Origin: Tabrizicola caldifontis
GTDB lineage: Bacteria > Pseudomonadota > Alphaproteobacteria > Rhodobacterales > Rhodobacteraceae
Reading direction: 5' to 3'
DNA length: 64,000 nt
Assembly (NCBI RefSeq): GCF_004762095.1
Contig: NZ_SIJH01000006.1
Location: forward strand, 62,001 to 126,000
Made by a program: the position numbers and the translations under genes. Positions 29,700 through 37,923 of the stretch are shown piece after piece; the stretch's first letter is position 1; the number at the start of each line of letters is the position of its first letter. Under the pieces are notes generated by a model, which was given only the letters and a program-made list of their open reading frames with translations, was not told the DNA's origin and ran no database searches.

Positions 29700-30911
29700 T
29701 CAGAGTTCGGCAAGCACTGCGGAAGCCAGATCGTGCAGGCGGTTGCCTAGAACGGCAATCGGGTCTGGCGGATGTTGCCCGCGCAGCGTCGCCGACAGGT
29801 CCGCGGCGCGTTCGGCCATGATCCGGTTTTCACTGGCGGCAAGGATCTGTTCCAGCAGATCGGGACTACCTGGCTGCGCGTGGGCCAGAATACCCTGCGC
29901 AGCCGTCTAGCGCGCATTGTAGATCTGTTCCAGATGTTGCGGCACGGCGAATTGCGGCAGCCCCGCCAGCGCGGCAAGGCTGACGGTCCCATGGGGGGCG
30001 GCATGGATGATCAGACGTGATCGCGCGGCGATCTCGTCGGCGCTGGCGGGACGGTCCAGCAGAACCATCCCCGAAGCCTGCAATCGCGCCTTCACCTCGG
30101 TCGGGGCGCTGGGAACGAAGCCGCGGCGGGGAAGGGGCAGGCGTTCCAGTGCGTCAACAAGCGCCGGATCACAAAGTTCCGCGGTAGAGAAGTAGACGAA
30201 GACCTCGTCGCCGGAACCCGGGCTTTCCCTTGCCGCCGGAACAAGGGTAGCGATCCGGTCGGAAGGCGTGCGGCTGTCGCGGAACGGATCAAGAAACGGA
30301 AAGCTGCATGCCAGCGACAGGTCTGCATCCTGCAGCGCCGGCAGCGCGGGCAACGTGGGCATGCTGAACGCGGCGCCGGTTCGGTTGATGGCATCCCGGG
30401 TCTCTTCCTCGGGGAAGAAGGTGCGGGTAAAGTCGGCCAGATAGGACGGGTAGGCGGGCAGATGGGGCGGGGGCACGGTATAACCGACCCCCAGGTTGAC
30501 GGTTCGGATCGCCCAGCCTTCCTCGCGCAGGCCTCGCGCGGCATAGAGAGCCAGAGGCGCGAGATCTGCGATGAGCAGGGAAATGTCTTCTTCCACGATC
30601 AGCTTTCGCCAGAAGGCCATTCCGCGGCGCAGCTTGCGCGGATCGCCCAGCCCCAGCCCCCCGAGGACATCGCCCCATGTCGCGCTTCCCACAGGGCCTA
30701 GCGGCGCACGAAGATGCAGGGGGCGTCTGAGCAGGGGTGCCTTCACCATTCGCGTGCAGAATGGCGCCAGTTCCGAGGCATAGACGTCGCGCCCCAGCGC
30801 AGCAATGACTGTGGCCTCTGCGCCAAGGGCCATGGCCGCCGCGCGAAGCGTGGTTACATGACCGCGCCCCCCGCCGGATTCATTGGCTAGCAGAACGCGC
30901 AGGCCACGCAT
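29700..30911 (-). pseudogene. GT1/YjiC-like glycosyltransferase interrupted by an in-frame amber stop
   Basis: Translation gives 334 residues ending …LEQIYNAR, then TAG at 29907-29909. The same frame continues for 68 more sense codons with clear coding character (…AQGILAHAQPGSPDLLEQ, ending LASAVLAEL) to a TGA at 29700. Together about 403 residues, the normal size for this fold. The N-terminus GGGRGHVTTLRAAAMAL and the donor-site segment AAPHGTVSLAALAGLPQ are glycosyltransferase-like. A single C-to-T change (CAG to TAG) would explain the stop. It could be a true nonsense mutation, readthrough, or a sequence error. The final helix lost normally packs against the fold. It lies 12 bases after the poly-Asp protein gene, probably in one operon. 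Confidence 0.75.
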
Positions 30912-30923
30912 CTGCGGGCAAGG

Positions 30924-31325
30924 TCAGAACCCGGTGCCGCCGTCATCATCATCGTCATCATCGTCATCATCGTCGTCTTCATAATCATCATCGTCGTCGC
31001 CGATGGCAGCCGGGGCCCCGCCACCACCGCCCGATCCGCAGCCATCGGGATACACGGCAGGTATTGTCGCATCGGCGCCGTAGCGTGCCTTCGCCCATGA
31101 AAGCGCCGCCTCGGGATTGAAGATGATGCTTCGGGTCAGCCCGTCCTCGCCCATGGCGTGGATCGTGCGTACCCCGTCATGTTCGACGACGAGGACAGGC
31201 CGATAGACCCCATCACTCAGCGCGTTGCAGCGTGTCAAGGTCAGCGCGGTAGCGCCCTGGCTGTTCGATACGACAAGTATTCCTACCGCGAACGAGCGGG
31301 TCAGCAGTTTCGGCGAAATCGACAT
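30924..31325 (-). CDS. Secreted protein of unknown function with poly-aspartate tail
   Basis: 133 residues with a signal peptide (about residues 1-27, ending near ATA|LTL) and one Cys near the mature N-terminus (TRC). A folded middle (YRPVLVVEHDGVRTIHAM, WAKARYG) is followed by a GSGGGGG linker and an acidic tail of 5 Asp, Tyr-Glu, then 12 Asp before GGTGF. I recognise no family. The tail suggests binding of calcium or other cations outside the cytoplasm (inference). A gagg ribosome site precedes the ATG. It sits upstream of the glycosyltransferase gene. Confidence 0.6.
   Translation of the reverse strand: MSISPKLLTRSFAVGILVVSNSQGATALTLTRCNALSDGVYRPVLVVEHDGVRTIHAMGEDGLTRSIIFNPEAALSWAKARYGADATIPAVYPDGCGSGGGGGAPAAIGDDDDDYEDDDDDDDDDDDDGGTGF
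30942..30998 (-). repeat. GAT/GAC triplet run encoding the Asp tail
   Basis: Twelve consecutive Asp codons (30942-30977), a Glu and a Tyr codon, then five more Asp codons (30984-30998). Codons alternate GAT and GAC irregularly, so it is not a pure microsatellite, but repeat slippage in units of three bases would change tail length without shifting frame. Confidence 0.8.
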
Positions 31326-31406
31326 GGGGAACCTCGAATTCCGATATGGGTCCAGATAGCGCTGGCCCTTTGGATTTCCCTGCTAGACCGGCATGGCAGG
31401 CGGCGC

Positions 31407-31424
31407 ATACCCCAGTCAGGGTAT
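31407..31424. promoter_or_regulatory. Inverted repeat ATACCC-N6-GGGTAT
   Basis: A perfect 6-bp inverted repeat with a 6-base spacer in the 125-base gap between ridA and the secreted-protein gene (both minus strand). It could be an operator for the secreted-protein gene or a weak hairpin after ridA. There is no T tract. Confidence 0.3.
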
Positions 31425-31450
31425 CGGGCCGGAATTCCCCATGCAGACCG

Positions 31451-31804
31451 CTATTTCAGCGCGGCGGTAACGATGACTTCCACCTTGTAGTCAGGCGTGG
31501 CCAGCTTTGCCTCGCCGGTGGCGCGGGCGGGAGTGTGGCCCTGCGGAACCCAGGCGTCCCAGACGGCGTTCATCTCGGCAAAGGTGCTGATGTCGGCCAG
31601 CCAGATCTGCGCCGACAGGATGCGCGTCTTGTCCGTGCCGGCGGCGGCGAGGATGCGGTCCACCTCGGCAAGGCACTGCCGGGTCTGGTCGGCCACCGAT
31701 GCGCCGGGCTGGCCGACCTGACCGGCAACCCAGAGGATGCCGTTGTAGGCAACCGCTTCTGACATGCGCGGGCCGGTGCCGTAGCGGGTGATGTCGGTGT
31801 TCAT
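31451..31804 (-). CDS. RidA family enamine/imine deaminase-like protein
   Basis: A 117-residue YjgF/YER057c/UK114 protein (YNGILWVAGQVGQPG; ILSAQIWLADISTF; ARATGEAKLATPDYKVEV). The Arg in PARATGE matches the substrate-binding Arg of RidA, which speeds hydrolysis of reactive enamines from PLP enzymes. Subgroup not decidable, and the RutC-like role is not suggested by neighbours. A gggaga ribosome site precedes the ATG. Confidence 0.85.
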   Translation of the reverse strand: MNTDITRYGTGPRMSEAVAYNGILWVAGQVGQPGASVADQTRQCLAEVDRILAAAGTDKTRILSAQIWLADISTFAEMNAVWDAWVPQGHTPARATGEAKLATPDYKVEVIVTAALK

Positions 31805-31861
31805 TGAAGTCTCCCGTATTGATCCACCCGTGGGTTACCCGGTTCGCGCGGCGAACGGAAG

Positions 31862-32173
31862 CTACTTCACGCGGCGGCAGTTCAACTGTTGGCCCGTGCG
31901 ACCCGAAACCCAGGTTAACCCGGTCTCTGTCACTGCGACCAGGCCGATTGTCGAACCGTCACCAAGCCAAAGCGTGAAGTTGCGACCGTCTTGGGCGACC
32001 GCGCGTATCGGGTAGCTCTGCGAAGCGTTGTCATAGGTCGTGTCGGTGAAGCGGAAGACGGCCACGCCGCAGTCCCAACTGCCGGCAAAGGGGGAAGGGT
32101 CAGCCGAATGGGTCTGGGACACGCAGGCCGCAAGCCAGGGTGTGGCCAGAAGCAGGGTCAGGGCGACGCGCAT
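31862..32173 (-). CDS. Small lipoprotein of unknown function
   Basis: 103 residues starting MRVALTLLLATPWLAACVSQ, a clear lipobox with the modified Cys. The mature part (GSWDCGVAVFRFTDTTYDN…TGQQLNCRR) contains a Cys pair that could form a disulfide and resembles a small beta-rich lipoprotein domain. No family assigned. I chose the ATG at 32173 because it begins the signal peptide; the frame runs on upstream to 32278 without support. Confidence 0.7.
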   Translation of the reverse strand: MRVALTLLLATPWLAACVSQTHSADPSPFAGSWDCGVAVFRFTDTTYDNASQSYPIRAVAQDGRNFTLWLGDGSTIGLVAVTETGLTWVSGRTGQQLNCRRVK

Positions 32174-32270
32174 CAGACTTTCCCTTCCGATAGGGTGCAA
32201 TGCCAAGGGCAAGGGATCGCCCGTGGGTGGCCGTGGGTGACTGCCCGCAAACATGGAAGCCCGGCCCCGC

Positions 32271-32302
32271 AAAAGCAAGCCGCCGCCCGGTCGGGGCGGC
32301 GG
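32271..32302 (-). terminator. Intrinsic terminator of tRNA-Gly
   Basis: Read on the minus strand, CCGCCGCCC and GGGCGGCGG form a perfect 9-bp stem with a 5-nt loop, 10 bases after the tRNA 3' end, followed by a U-rich run (CTTGCTTTT). Confidence 0.8.
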
Positions 32303-32312
32303 TCCGAAGAAC

Positions 32313-32386
32313 TGGAGCGGGTGAAGGGAATCGAACCCTCGTCGTAAGCTTGGGAAGCTTCTGCTCTACCATTGAGCTACACCCGC
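32313..32386 (-). tRNA. tRNA-Gly (anticodon CCC)
   Basis: 74 bases including an encoded CCA end. The acceptor stem GCGGGTG pairs with CACCCGC. The D arm is GCTC…GAGC, the anticodon loop TTCCCAA gives anticodon CCC, and the T arm is GAGGG-TTCGATT-CCCTT. The first anticodon-stem pair is a G-A mismatch. It decodes GGG. No integrated element is seen at its 3' end. Confidence 0.93.
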
Positions 32387-32745
32387 GTCGCCTTTCAGGT
32401 ATGCCAAGCCGGTGCCAAGGTCAAGCGGCCCCTGAAGCCCGCCTGGGCATCACGATCATCGGCTCCTGCCAGCGCGAGGCCGGTTTCCGCAAGTCGGGCT
32501 GGCTGGCCGACCAATGACCGTTTCTGCAGTGTCGCGGCCGTGCTGCCTGACCCCCGGTGCGCTGGCCCGCTTGATCGCGCTTTCGTCAGCGGTCCTGGCC
32601 TTGAACATCGACCCTGCGCAAACCATGGGGTTGGCGGCCAAGGCCAGCGCGGCGGAAGGACCACGGGCGATAGTGCGCAACCTTATCCGATCACGCCACA
32701 TGCCATTGCATGTCTCCGGGGCGGTTGACCTTTGCGCGACCGCAG
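32387..32745. other. Intergenic stretch upstream of tRNA-Gly and behind the anti-sigma gene
   Basis: 359 bases between the tRNA 5' end and the stop of the anti-sigma gene. It must hold the tRNA promoter near its left end. Short open frames on both strands show no family resemblance or ribosome site that I would accept. No repeat or attachment site was seen. Confidence 0.6.
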
Positions 32746-33417
32746 TCAGGTGCTGTCGCCAAGCCTTGCGGTCAGGATGAGCGGACCTGTCGGCAGGCCC
32801 GTGGCAGACCCGCCCTCGGGTTCGATCGAAACCGCAAGGATCCAGCCGGGTGGCGGCACGGGATAGTCCACCTCAAGGGGCCTTGCATCAAGCAGGCCCA
32901 GCGAAACCGGCGCTGCATCCGGTGCGATGACCCAGAGTTCGTGCACCTGCCCCTCCATCGCCGGAACGCCTGCGGTCCGCGTCACGCGAAGCGTCGGGCC
33001 AAAACTCCGCACTTCGTAGGCAAGGCGGTGGTCGGGCGTTGCCAGCGTGGCCACCAGCACCGGGCGCGGCGGGGCGAGCGTGGCGATGCCAAGAAGGAAA
33101 AGGGCCAGCGCCACGGCCATCCCGGCCAGCCAGCGCAAGAGACCCTGTCCACGCCCAGCCTTCGCAGCGGCCACCGCAGGCAGCGGAAATAGCCGCGCTT
33201 CGATCCGGGGCAGGAGATCGGTGGACGGGCCGTGCCGGAAACCGTCGTTCAGCCCGGCCAGCCGCCGTTCCCAGGCGACGACCAGTGCGGCAAATGCGGG
33301 ATCGGCCCGCATGCGCGCCTCGGTCGCACTTCTTTCAGACTGGTCGGCCACGCCAAGCACATGTTCTGCGGCCAGCACTTCGTCATGTTCGCGCGGGGAA
33401 AGCAGGCTACCGGTCAT
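32746..33417 (-). CDS. Anti-sigma factor, RskA/ChrR-like
   Basis: A 223-residue protein: an N-terminal cytoplasmic anti-sigma domain (HDEVLAAEHVLGVADQSERS, WERRLAGLNDGF), one membrane helix (LLRWLAGMAVALALFLLGIA) and a periplasmic RskA-like C-terminal domain (VHELWVIAPDAAPVSLGLL; PPGWILAVSIEPEGGSATGLPTG is broken here: ILAVSIEPEGGS). The ATG overlaps the sigma factor stop (ATGA at 33414-33417), so the two are co-translated. It holds the sigma factor inactive until a membrane or envelope signal arrives. Confidence 0.88.
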   Translation of the reverse strand: MTGSLLSPREHDEVLAAEHVLGVADQSERSATEARMRADPAFAALVVAWERRLAGLNDGFRHGPSTDLLPRIEARLFPLPAVAAAKAGRGQGLLRWLAGMAVALALFLLGIATLAPPRPVLVATLATPDHRLAYEVRSFGPTLRVTRTAGVPAMEGQVHELWVIAPDAAPVSLGLLDARPLEVDYPVPPPGWILAVSIEPEGGSATGLPTGPLILTARLGDST

Positions 33418-33950
33418 TGATCCAGACATTCCCGCAGCTTCAGCAGGTCGTGCCGCAGCCTGTTGCGCATGATGTTCAACGGCACACCATGCTGTGCCGC
33501 AAGGTCAAGGTAGGACAAGCCATCCAGATAGGCGTGACGCACCGCGGCTGCGCCGTCGGGTTCCAGAGTGGCAAGGCAGTCGCCGATGCGACACACCTCC
33601 TCCGGGGCAGGTATCGGGGCCTGCGTCCGGGCGGCCTCATCACCCGTTGCCACAGGCCCCGGGTCATTCAGCGTTTCTGCACGGGCGCGCAGGCGGTCGA
33701 TGGCAAGGTTCCGGGCAATCGCCACCAGCCATGCCATGCCGGGTCCCTTGGCGGGGTCGTAGCTGCCTGCGCGCTGCCAGATCCGGATGTAGGCTTCCTG
33801 CAAGGCGTCTTCGGCCGCGGCGCGATCCTTCAGGATTCGCAGCATGACTCCCATCAGTTTCGCCACGCTGCCCCGATACAGGGCGCGGAATGCCGCGCGG
33901 TCCTGTGCGGCGCAACGCTTGATGAGATCGGCGGCTCGATCGTCGGACAT
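33414..33950 (-). CDS. ECF RNA polymerase sigma factor (SigK-like)
   Basis: A 178-residue ECF sigma factor with region 2 (RALYRGSVAKLMGVMLRI; DALQEAYIRIW; WLVAIARNLAIDRLRA) and region 4 (AYLDGLSYLDLAAQHGVPLN helix-turn-helix). It directs RNA polymerase to its own regulon, often including this operon. It is followed by its anti-sigma partner. Confidence 0.9.
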   Translation of the reverse strand: MSDDRAADLIKRCAAQDRAAFRALYRGSVAKLMGVMLRILKDRAAAEDALQEAYIRIWQRAGSYDPAKGPGMAWLVAIARNLAIDRLRARAETLNDPGPVATGDEAARTQAPIPAPEEVCRIGDCLATLEPDGAAAVRHAYLDGLSYLDLAAQHGVPLNIMRNRLRHDLLKLRECLDQ

Positions 33951-34058
33951 GCACAGAACGTGACGGGAAACCCGTGCCGACGCAAGACGTTCGTCGCTGA
34001 CAGGTCTGCCTCTGGCGCAAGCAGGATCGGGCTGGCTGGCCCCCGGAAAGAAGTCCTG

Positions 34059-36098
34059 TCAGCCCCGCCGCCGGCGTCGCCCGCCCTCGGACCCGTGACT
34101 TGAGGTGTTGAAGCTTACGTCGGGCAGATGAACGATGGCAGAGAGGTTCGGGAAGGGATCGACCGCGTGCGGGATCGCATTGGCATTCACGAAATGCTCC
34201 TGGAACCGCGGTTCGATGGCGGTCTCTACCTTGTGGATGTGCCGAACGGTCGTCTCGATCCGGTCACGTGCGGCCACGTTGCAAAGGGCGATGCGCGCCC
34301 CTGTCCCGGCGGCGTTGCCTGCACTGGTGACGTTCTGAAGGGGAACGTCAGGGATCATGCCCAGCACCATCGCATGTTTGGGGCTGATGTGGGCGCCGAA
34401 GGCACCGGCCAGCGTCACGCGGTCAACCGTATCGACGCCCATCTCGTCCATCAGCAGGCGCGCACCGGCATAAAGCGCGGATTTCGCCAGCTGGATGGCC
34501 CGAATGTCACCCTGGGTCACGCTGATGCGTGGTCCGCCCTCGGCGCTGCCGTCATGGATCAGGTAACTGTGCGTGCGCCCGGTGGCTTCGCAACGTGGCG
34601 TGCCGGTCTGTTCAGGTCCGCCGATCAGCCCGCCAGCATCCAGCAGGCCGGCCATGCGCATCTCGGCCACCGCCTCGATGATGCCCGAGCCACAGATGCC
34701 GGTGATTCCGGTCGCCCTGGTCGCCTCGGCAAAGCCCGGCTCGTCGGACCAGAGATCGCAGCCGATGACCTTGAACCGCGGTTCCTTGGTAACGGGGTCG
34801 ATTTCCACCCGTTCGATCGCGCCTGGCGCTGCGCGCTGCCCGCTGGAAATCTGCGCGCCCTCGAACGCCGGCCCGGTAGGCGAGGAACAGGCCAGCACGC
34901 GGGACCGATTGCCCAGCAGGATTTCCGCATTGGTGCCCACGTCAACAATCAGGACCATGTCCTGCGATTGATCCGGTTCTTCGGACAAAGCCACCGCCGC
35001 GGCATCCGCGCCGACATGTCCCGCGATACAGGGCAGGACATAGACCCGGGCGCTGCGGTTGAGGGTCGTGAGATCCAGGTCGCGGGCATCAAGCGACAGG
35101 CTGCCGCTCGTGGCCAGCGCAAAGGGCGCCTGTCCCAGTTCCACCGGATCGATCCCCAGGAAAAGATGGTGCATCACAGGGTTGCAGACGATGACCATTT
35201 CGTAGATCGCCGCCGGATCGACCCCCGCCTCGCCGGCGATTGCATCGGCAAGCGTGTTGATCGCCTCGCGCACGGCCTTGGTCATCTCGACATCGCCGCC
35301 GGGGTTCATCATCGCGTAGCTGACCCTGGACATCAGGTCTTCGCCGAAGCGGATCTGAGGGTTCATCAGACCGGAGGAGGCCAGAACCCGACCGTCCGAA
35401 AGGTCGCACAGATGTGCGGCGATCGTGGTGGAACCAAGGTCCACCGCAAGGCCCAGAAGCGGCCCCTCGTGGAAGCCGGGGAAGATGTCGAGGATCCGCG
35501 TCGCGGCATCGTGGTTGCCCTTGTGCAGAACGACCGTCGCCTTCCATTCGCCCTTGCGCAGCACGGGTTGCAGCTGCCGCAGAACCGAAAGGTCAGCCTC
35601 GATCCGGTCAACCTGCCACTGCTCCTTCAGCGCGCGCGCGAGGCGTTCGAAATCGCCGGTGGGTTCGTGCATGTCGGGTTCGGCCACCTCGACATAGACG
35701 GCGCGGGTAGCGGGGTCCATGACCATGGCACGTTCGGTCGCGGACTTGCGGATGACCTGCTTGTGCACCTGACTTTCGGGGGGCACGTCGATGACGACAT
35801 CGCCCAGTATCTTGGCCTGGCAGCCCAGACGACGCCCTTCCTTCAGGCCACGGATGCGCTTGTAGCGGTCTTCGACCGCGTTCCATTCGGACAGGGCGTC
35901 CTCGGCCACGGTGACCCCGTGCTTGGGAAACTCGCCATAGCCTGGCGTGATCTGGCATTTGGAGCAGATGCCGCGCCCGCCGCAGACGCTGTCCAGGTCC
36001 ACCCCCAGCTGCCGCGCGGCAGTCAGCACCGGCGTTCCCAGGGGGAACCGGCCCCGCTTGCCCGATGGGGTGAAGATCACAAGTGCGTCGTCAGTCAT
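34059..36098 (-). CDS. RamA-like ATP-dependent reductive activator of corrinoid proteins (ASKHA/DUF4445)
   Basis: A 679-residue protein. The N-terminal ferredoxin domain has Cys39, 45, 48 and 93 for one [2Fe-2S] cluster (CGGRGICSKC). The rest is an actin-like ASKHA ATPase (GLAVDLGSTTIAAHL; VDVGTNAEILLG; GICGSGIIEAVAEM; LAGAFGAHISP). It reduces inactive Co(II) corrinoid using ATP. As I recall, such a protein supports the split, B12-dependent methionine synthase of Rhodobacteraceae; methyltransferase corrinoid systems are the other option. No corrinoid protein gene is in the window. The C-terminus is Arg-rich (GGRRRRRG). Its ATG overlaps the cupin gene by 8 bases. Confidence 0.85.
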   Translation of the reverse strand: MTDDALVIFTPSGKRGRFPLGTPVLTAARQLGVDLDSVCGGRGICSKCQITPGYGEFPKHGVTVAEDALSEWNAVEDRYKRIRGLKEGRRLGCQAKILGDVVIDVPPESQVHKQVIRKSATERAMVMDPATRAVYVEVAEPDMHEPTGDFERLARALKEQWQVDRIEADLSVLRQLQPVLRKGEWKATVVLHKGNHDAATRILDIFPGFHEGPLLGLAVDLGSTTIAAHLCDLSDGRVLASSGLMNPQIRFGEDLMSRVSYAMMNPGGDVEMTKAVREAINTLADAIAGEAGVDPAAIYEMVIVCNPVMHHLFLGIDPVELGQAPFALATSGSLSLDARDLDLTTLNRSARVYVLPCIAGHVGADAAAVALSEEPDQSQDMVLIVDVGTNAEILLGNRSRVLACSSPTGPAFEGAQISSGQRAAPGAIERVEIDPVTKEPRFKVIGCDLWSDEPGFAEATRATGITGICGSGIIEAVAEMRMAGLLDAGGLIGGPEQTGTPRCEATGRTHSYLIHDGSAEGGPRISVTQGDIRAIQLAKSALYAGARLLMDEMGVDTVDRVTLAGAFGAHISPKHAMVLGMIPDVPLQNVTSAGNAAGTGARIALCNVAARDRIETTVRHIHKVETAIEPRFQEHFVNANAIPHAVDPFPNLSAIVHLPDVSFNTSSHGSEGGRRRRRG

Positions 36099-36486
36099 GC
36101 TGGCTCTCGTGCAGGAAACTGTAGGCGATGTCGCCGAAACTGTCGGCGGCGAAGGTGTAGAACCATTTCAGCGAAGTCGTTGCCAGTGGCACGCCATGCA
36201 CCGCGCCCCCTGGGATGTAAAGCGCCACTCCGGGGGCCAGGCGGTGGGGTCTGCCGTCGATCAGCACCTCGCCTTCGCCTTCCAGCCCGAAGTAGACCTC
36301 GGCCTGAGGATGCGAATGCAGCGCGAAGGTTTCGCCCGGTGCCATCAGCGCGATGCCGCAGACCAGATCGCGTGTGTCGGTGGCGGGCGCCGAAATCAAC
36401 GTTCGGAATCGGATCGTGCCCCGCGCCGGGTCGTCCCAGCGTTCATCGGGCAGGGTGCTTGCGTCCACGCGGGCAGGCGTCGTCAA
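36091..36486 (-). CDS. Small cupin-domain protein, TTG start
   Basis: A 131-residue single-domain cupin. The metal-binding motif is HSHPQAEVYFGLEGEGEV with the second motif PGGAVHGV. The substrate is unknown; DMSP lyase-like and sugar or dicarboxylate-binding cupins share this fold. The only reasonable start is TTG at 36486, 6 bases after ggagaa, so initiation may be weak. The stop overlaps the start of the corrinoid activator gene. Confidence 0.78.
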   Translation of the reverse strand: MTTPARVDASTLPDERWDDPARGTIRFRTLISAPATDTRDLVCGIALMAPGETFALHSHPQAEVYFGLEGEGEVLIDGRPHRLAPGVALYIPGGAVHGVPLATTSLKWFYTFAADSFGDIAYSFLHESQHD

Positions 36487-36674
36487 GGCGGTTTCTCCGG
36501 TTCGCCAGCAGTTCTAGACCGGACAAGCAGGCCAGCAATGCCGGAATGCGGCGGTTTTCGCCCTCAATCCGGCAGCTGGCCGGGCTTTTCCTGCGACAGG
36601 CCCCCGATCCTTGCAGCCCATGGCGGGAATTCCGCGCAAGATATGATGCGCCCCGCACCCTGATGCTGCCCGTG

Positions 36675-37829
36675 TCAGCCGGCCTTGCCACCATCCAGCC
36701 AGCGCAGGATGGCTTCCCTGTCCCCGTCCAGTCGCGGTGCGGGGGGCAGGGCAGACGGATCGTCCAGCGTCGACATCTTGATCGGGTTGCCGGTGGCAAT
36801 GAACCTGGGCCCGCCCGGATGCGGGGTCACAGGCACCACCATGTTGCGCGCAAGGATCTGCGGGTCGCGCAGCACCTCGGCCATGTCCTGCACCCGCGCG
36901 GTCGGCAGGCCGGCACCGTCCAGCACCGAAAGCCAGTGGGCCACCGTCTGGCCCAGGGTCACCGCCTCGATCAGGCGTTTCAGCAGCGCGTGGTTTTCGC
37001 AGCGCGCGGCATTGGTGGCAAAGCGGGGATCGTCGGCCAGTTTCAGCCCCAGCACGTCGCACAGGCGGGCGAACATCGCATCGTTTCCTGCGGCGATCAC
37101 AAAGAAGCCGTCCGATGCGCGGAAGGTCGCAAAAGGCGTTATCGTCGGATGGCGCGAGCCGGTCCGGCCCGGAGGCACCCCGGTTGCCGTGGTGATCGCC
37201 ACCGAATGTTCCTGGATCGCCAGCTGCGAATCCAGCATCGCCACGTCGATCAGGGCGCCCTGCCCCGTCCTTTCGCGGTCATAAAGTGCAGCAAGGATAC
37301 CCTGCGCCAGAAACATCCCCGCCACGATGTCGCCGATCGAGGCCCCGACCCGAACCGGCGGGCCGTTCGTTTCCCCCGTGATCGACATCACCCCGCCGCG
37401 GGCCTGCACCACCATGTCGTAGGCCGGCTTCATCGCATCCGGCCCCGTGCGGCCAAAGCCCGAGACGGCGGCATAGATCAGCCGGGGATGCAAGGCGCTC
37501 AGCGCCTCCCAGCCAAAGCCCAGCCGGTCCATCGTGCCGGGGCGGAAATTTTCCACCAGCACATCGGCCCGGGCCAGAAGGCGTTCGAAGATCGCCCTGT
37601 CCGCTTCGGTCTTCAGATCCAGCGCGATCGACTGCTTGCCCGCGTTCAGCGTGGCGAAATAGGCGCTTTCGCCCTGGACAAACGGCGGAAAGGCGCGGGT
37701 GTCGTCGCCGGTGCCGGGGCGTTCCACCTTGATGATCCTTGCACCCAGGTCTTGCAGGCTTTGCGTGCAGAACGGTCCGGCCAGCACATGGGTCAGGTCT
37801 AGGATGGTGATGCCGTCCAGGGGCGCCAT
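36675..37829 (-). CDS. CaiB/BaiF class III CoA-transferase
   Basis: A 384-residue family III CoA-transferase starting MAPLDGITILDLTHVLAGP. The catalytic Asp is in PAYDMVVQARGG; NFRPGTMDRLG and ENFRPG-type CoA contacts are conserved. It moves CoA between a thioester and a carboxylic acid; the acid is not predictable. The ATG at 37829 is preceded by ggaga, and an upstream start at 37865 is rejected. It is divergent from uup across 94 bases and lies 188 bases before the cupin gene. Confidence 0.87.
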   Translation of the reverse strand: MAPLDGITILDLTHVLAGPFCTQSLQDLGARIIKVERPGTGDDTRAFPPFVQGESAYFATLNAGKQSIALDLKTEADRAIFERLLARADVLVENFRPGTMDRLGFGWEALSALHPRLIYAAVSGFGRTGPDAMKPAYDMVVQARGGVMSITGETNGPPVRVGASIGDIVAGMFLAQGILAALYDRERTGQGALIDVAMLDSQLAIQEHSVAITTATGVPPGRTGSRHPTITPFATFRASDGFFVIAAGNDAMFARLCDVLGLKLADDPRFATNAARCENHALLKRLIEAVTLGQTVAHWLSVLDGAGLPTARVQDMAEVLRDPQILARNMVVPVTPHPGGPRFIATGNPIKMSTLDDPSALPPAPRLDGDREAILRWLDGGKAG

Positions 37830-37923
37830 TGGGGGTCTCCTTGTCTGCTTGTGCCAGTTGCACATGACAGGCGCGCGACGTCCAGACGTTGACGCGGGTC
37901 AAATCCCTCTCTACCTCGCCCCC

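Noticed and set aside
30942-30998. Possible CRISPR or tandem-repeat array
   Set aside because: It is a triplet run inside a coding sequence, encoding poly-Asp; no spacers.
32313-32386. tRNA-Gly as an integration site for a mobile element
   Set aside because: No integrase gene, no repeated tRNA 3' end and no change in gene style on either side.
32514-32780. 88-codon plus-strand ORF beside tRNA-Gly
   Set aside because: No ribosome site, Cys/Ala/Arg-rich shadow-like composition, and it runs into the 3' end of the opposite anti-sigma gene.
34128-37802. 1224-codon open frame on the plus strand across the activase, cupin and CoA-transferase genes
   Set aside because: It is antisense to three genes with clear families. 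It shows low-complexity His/Arg/Gly-rich sequence typical of the shadow frame in GC-rich DNA, and no domain.
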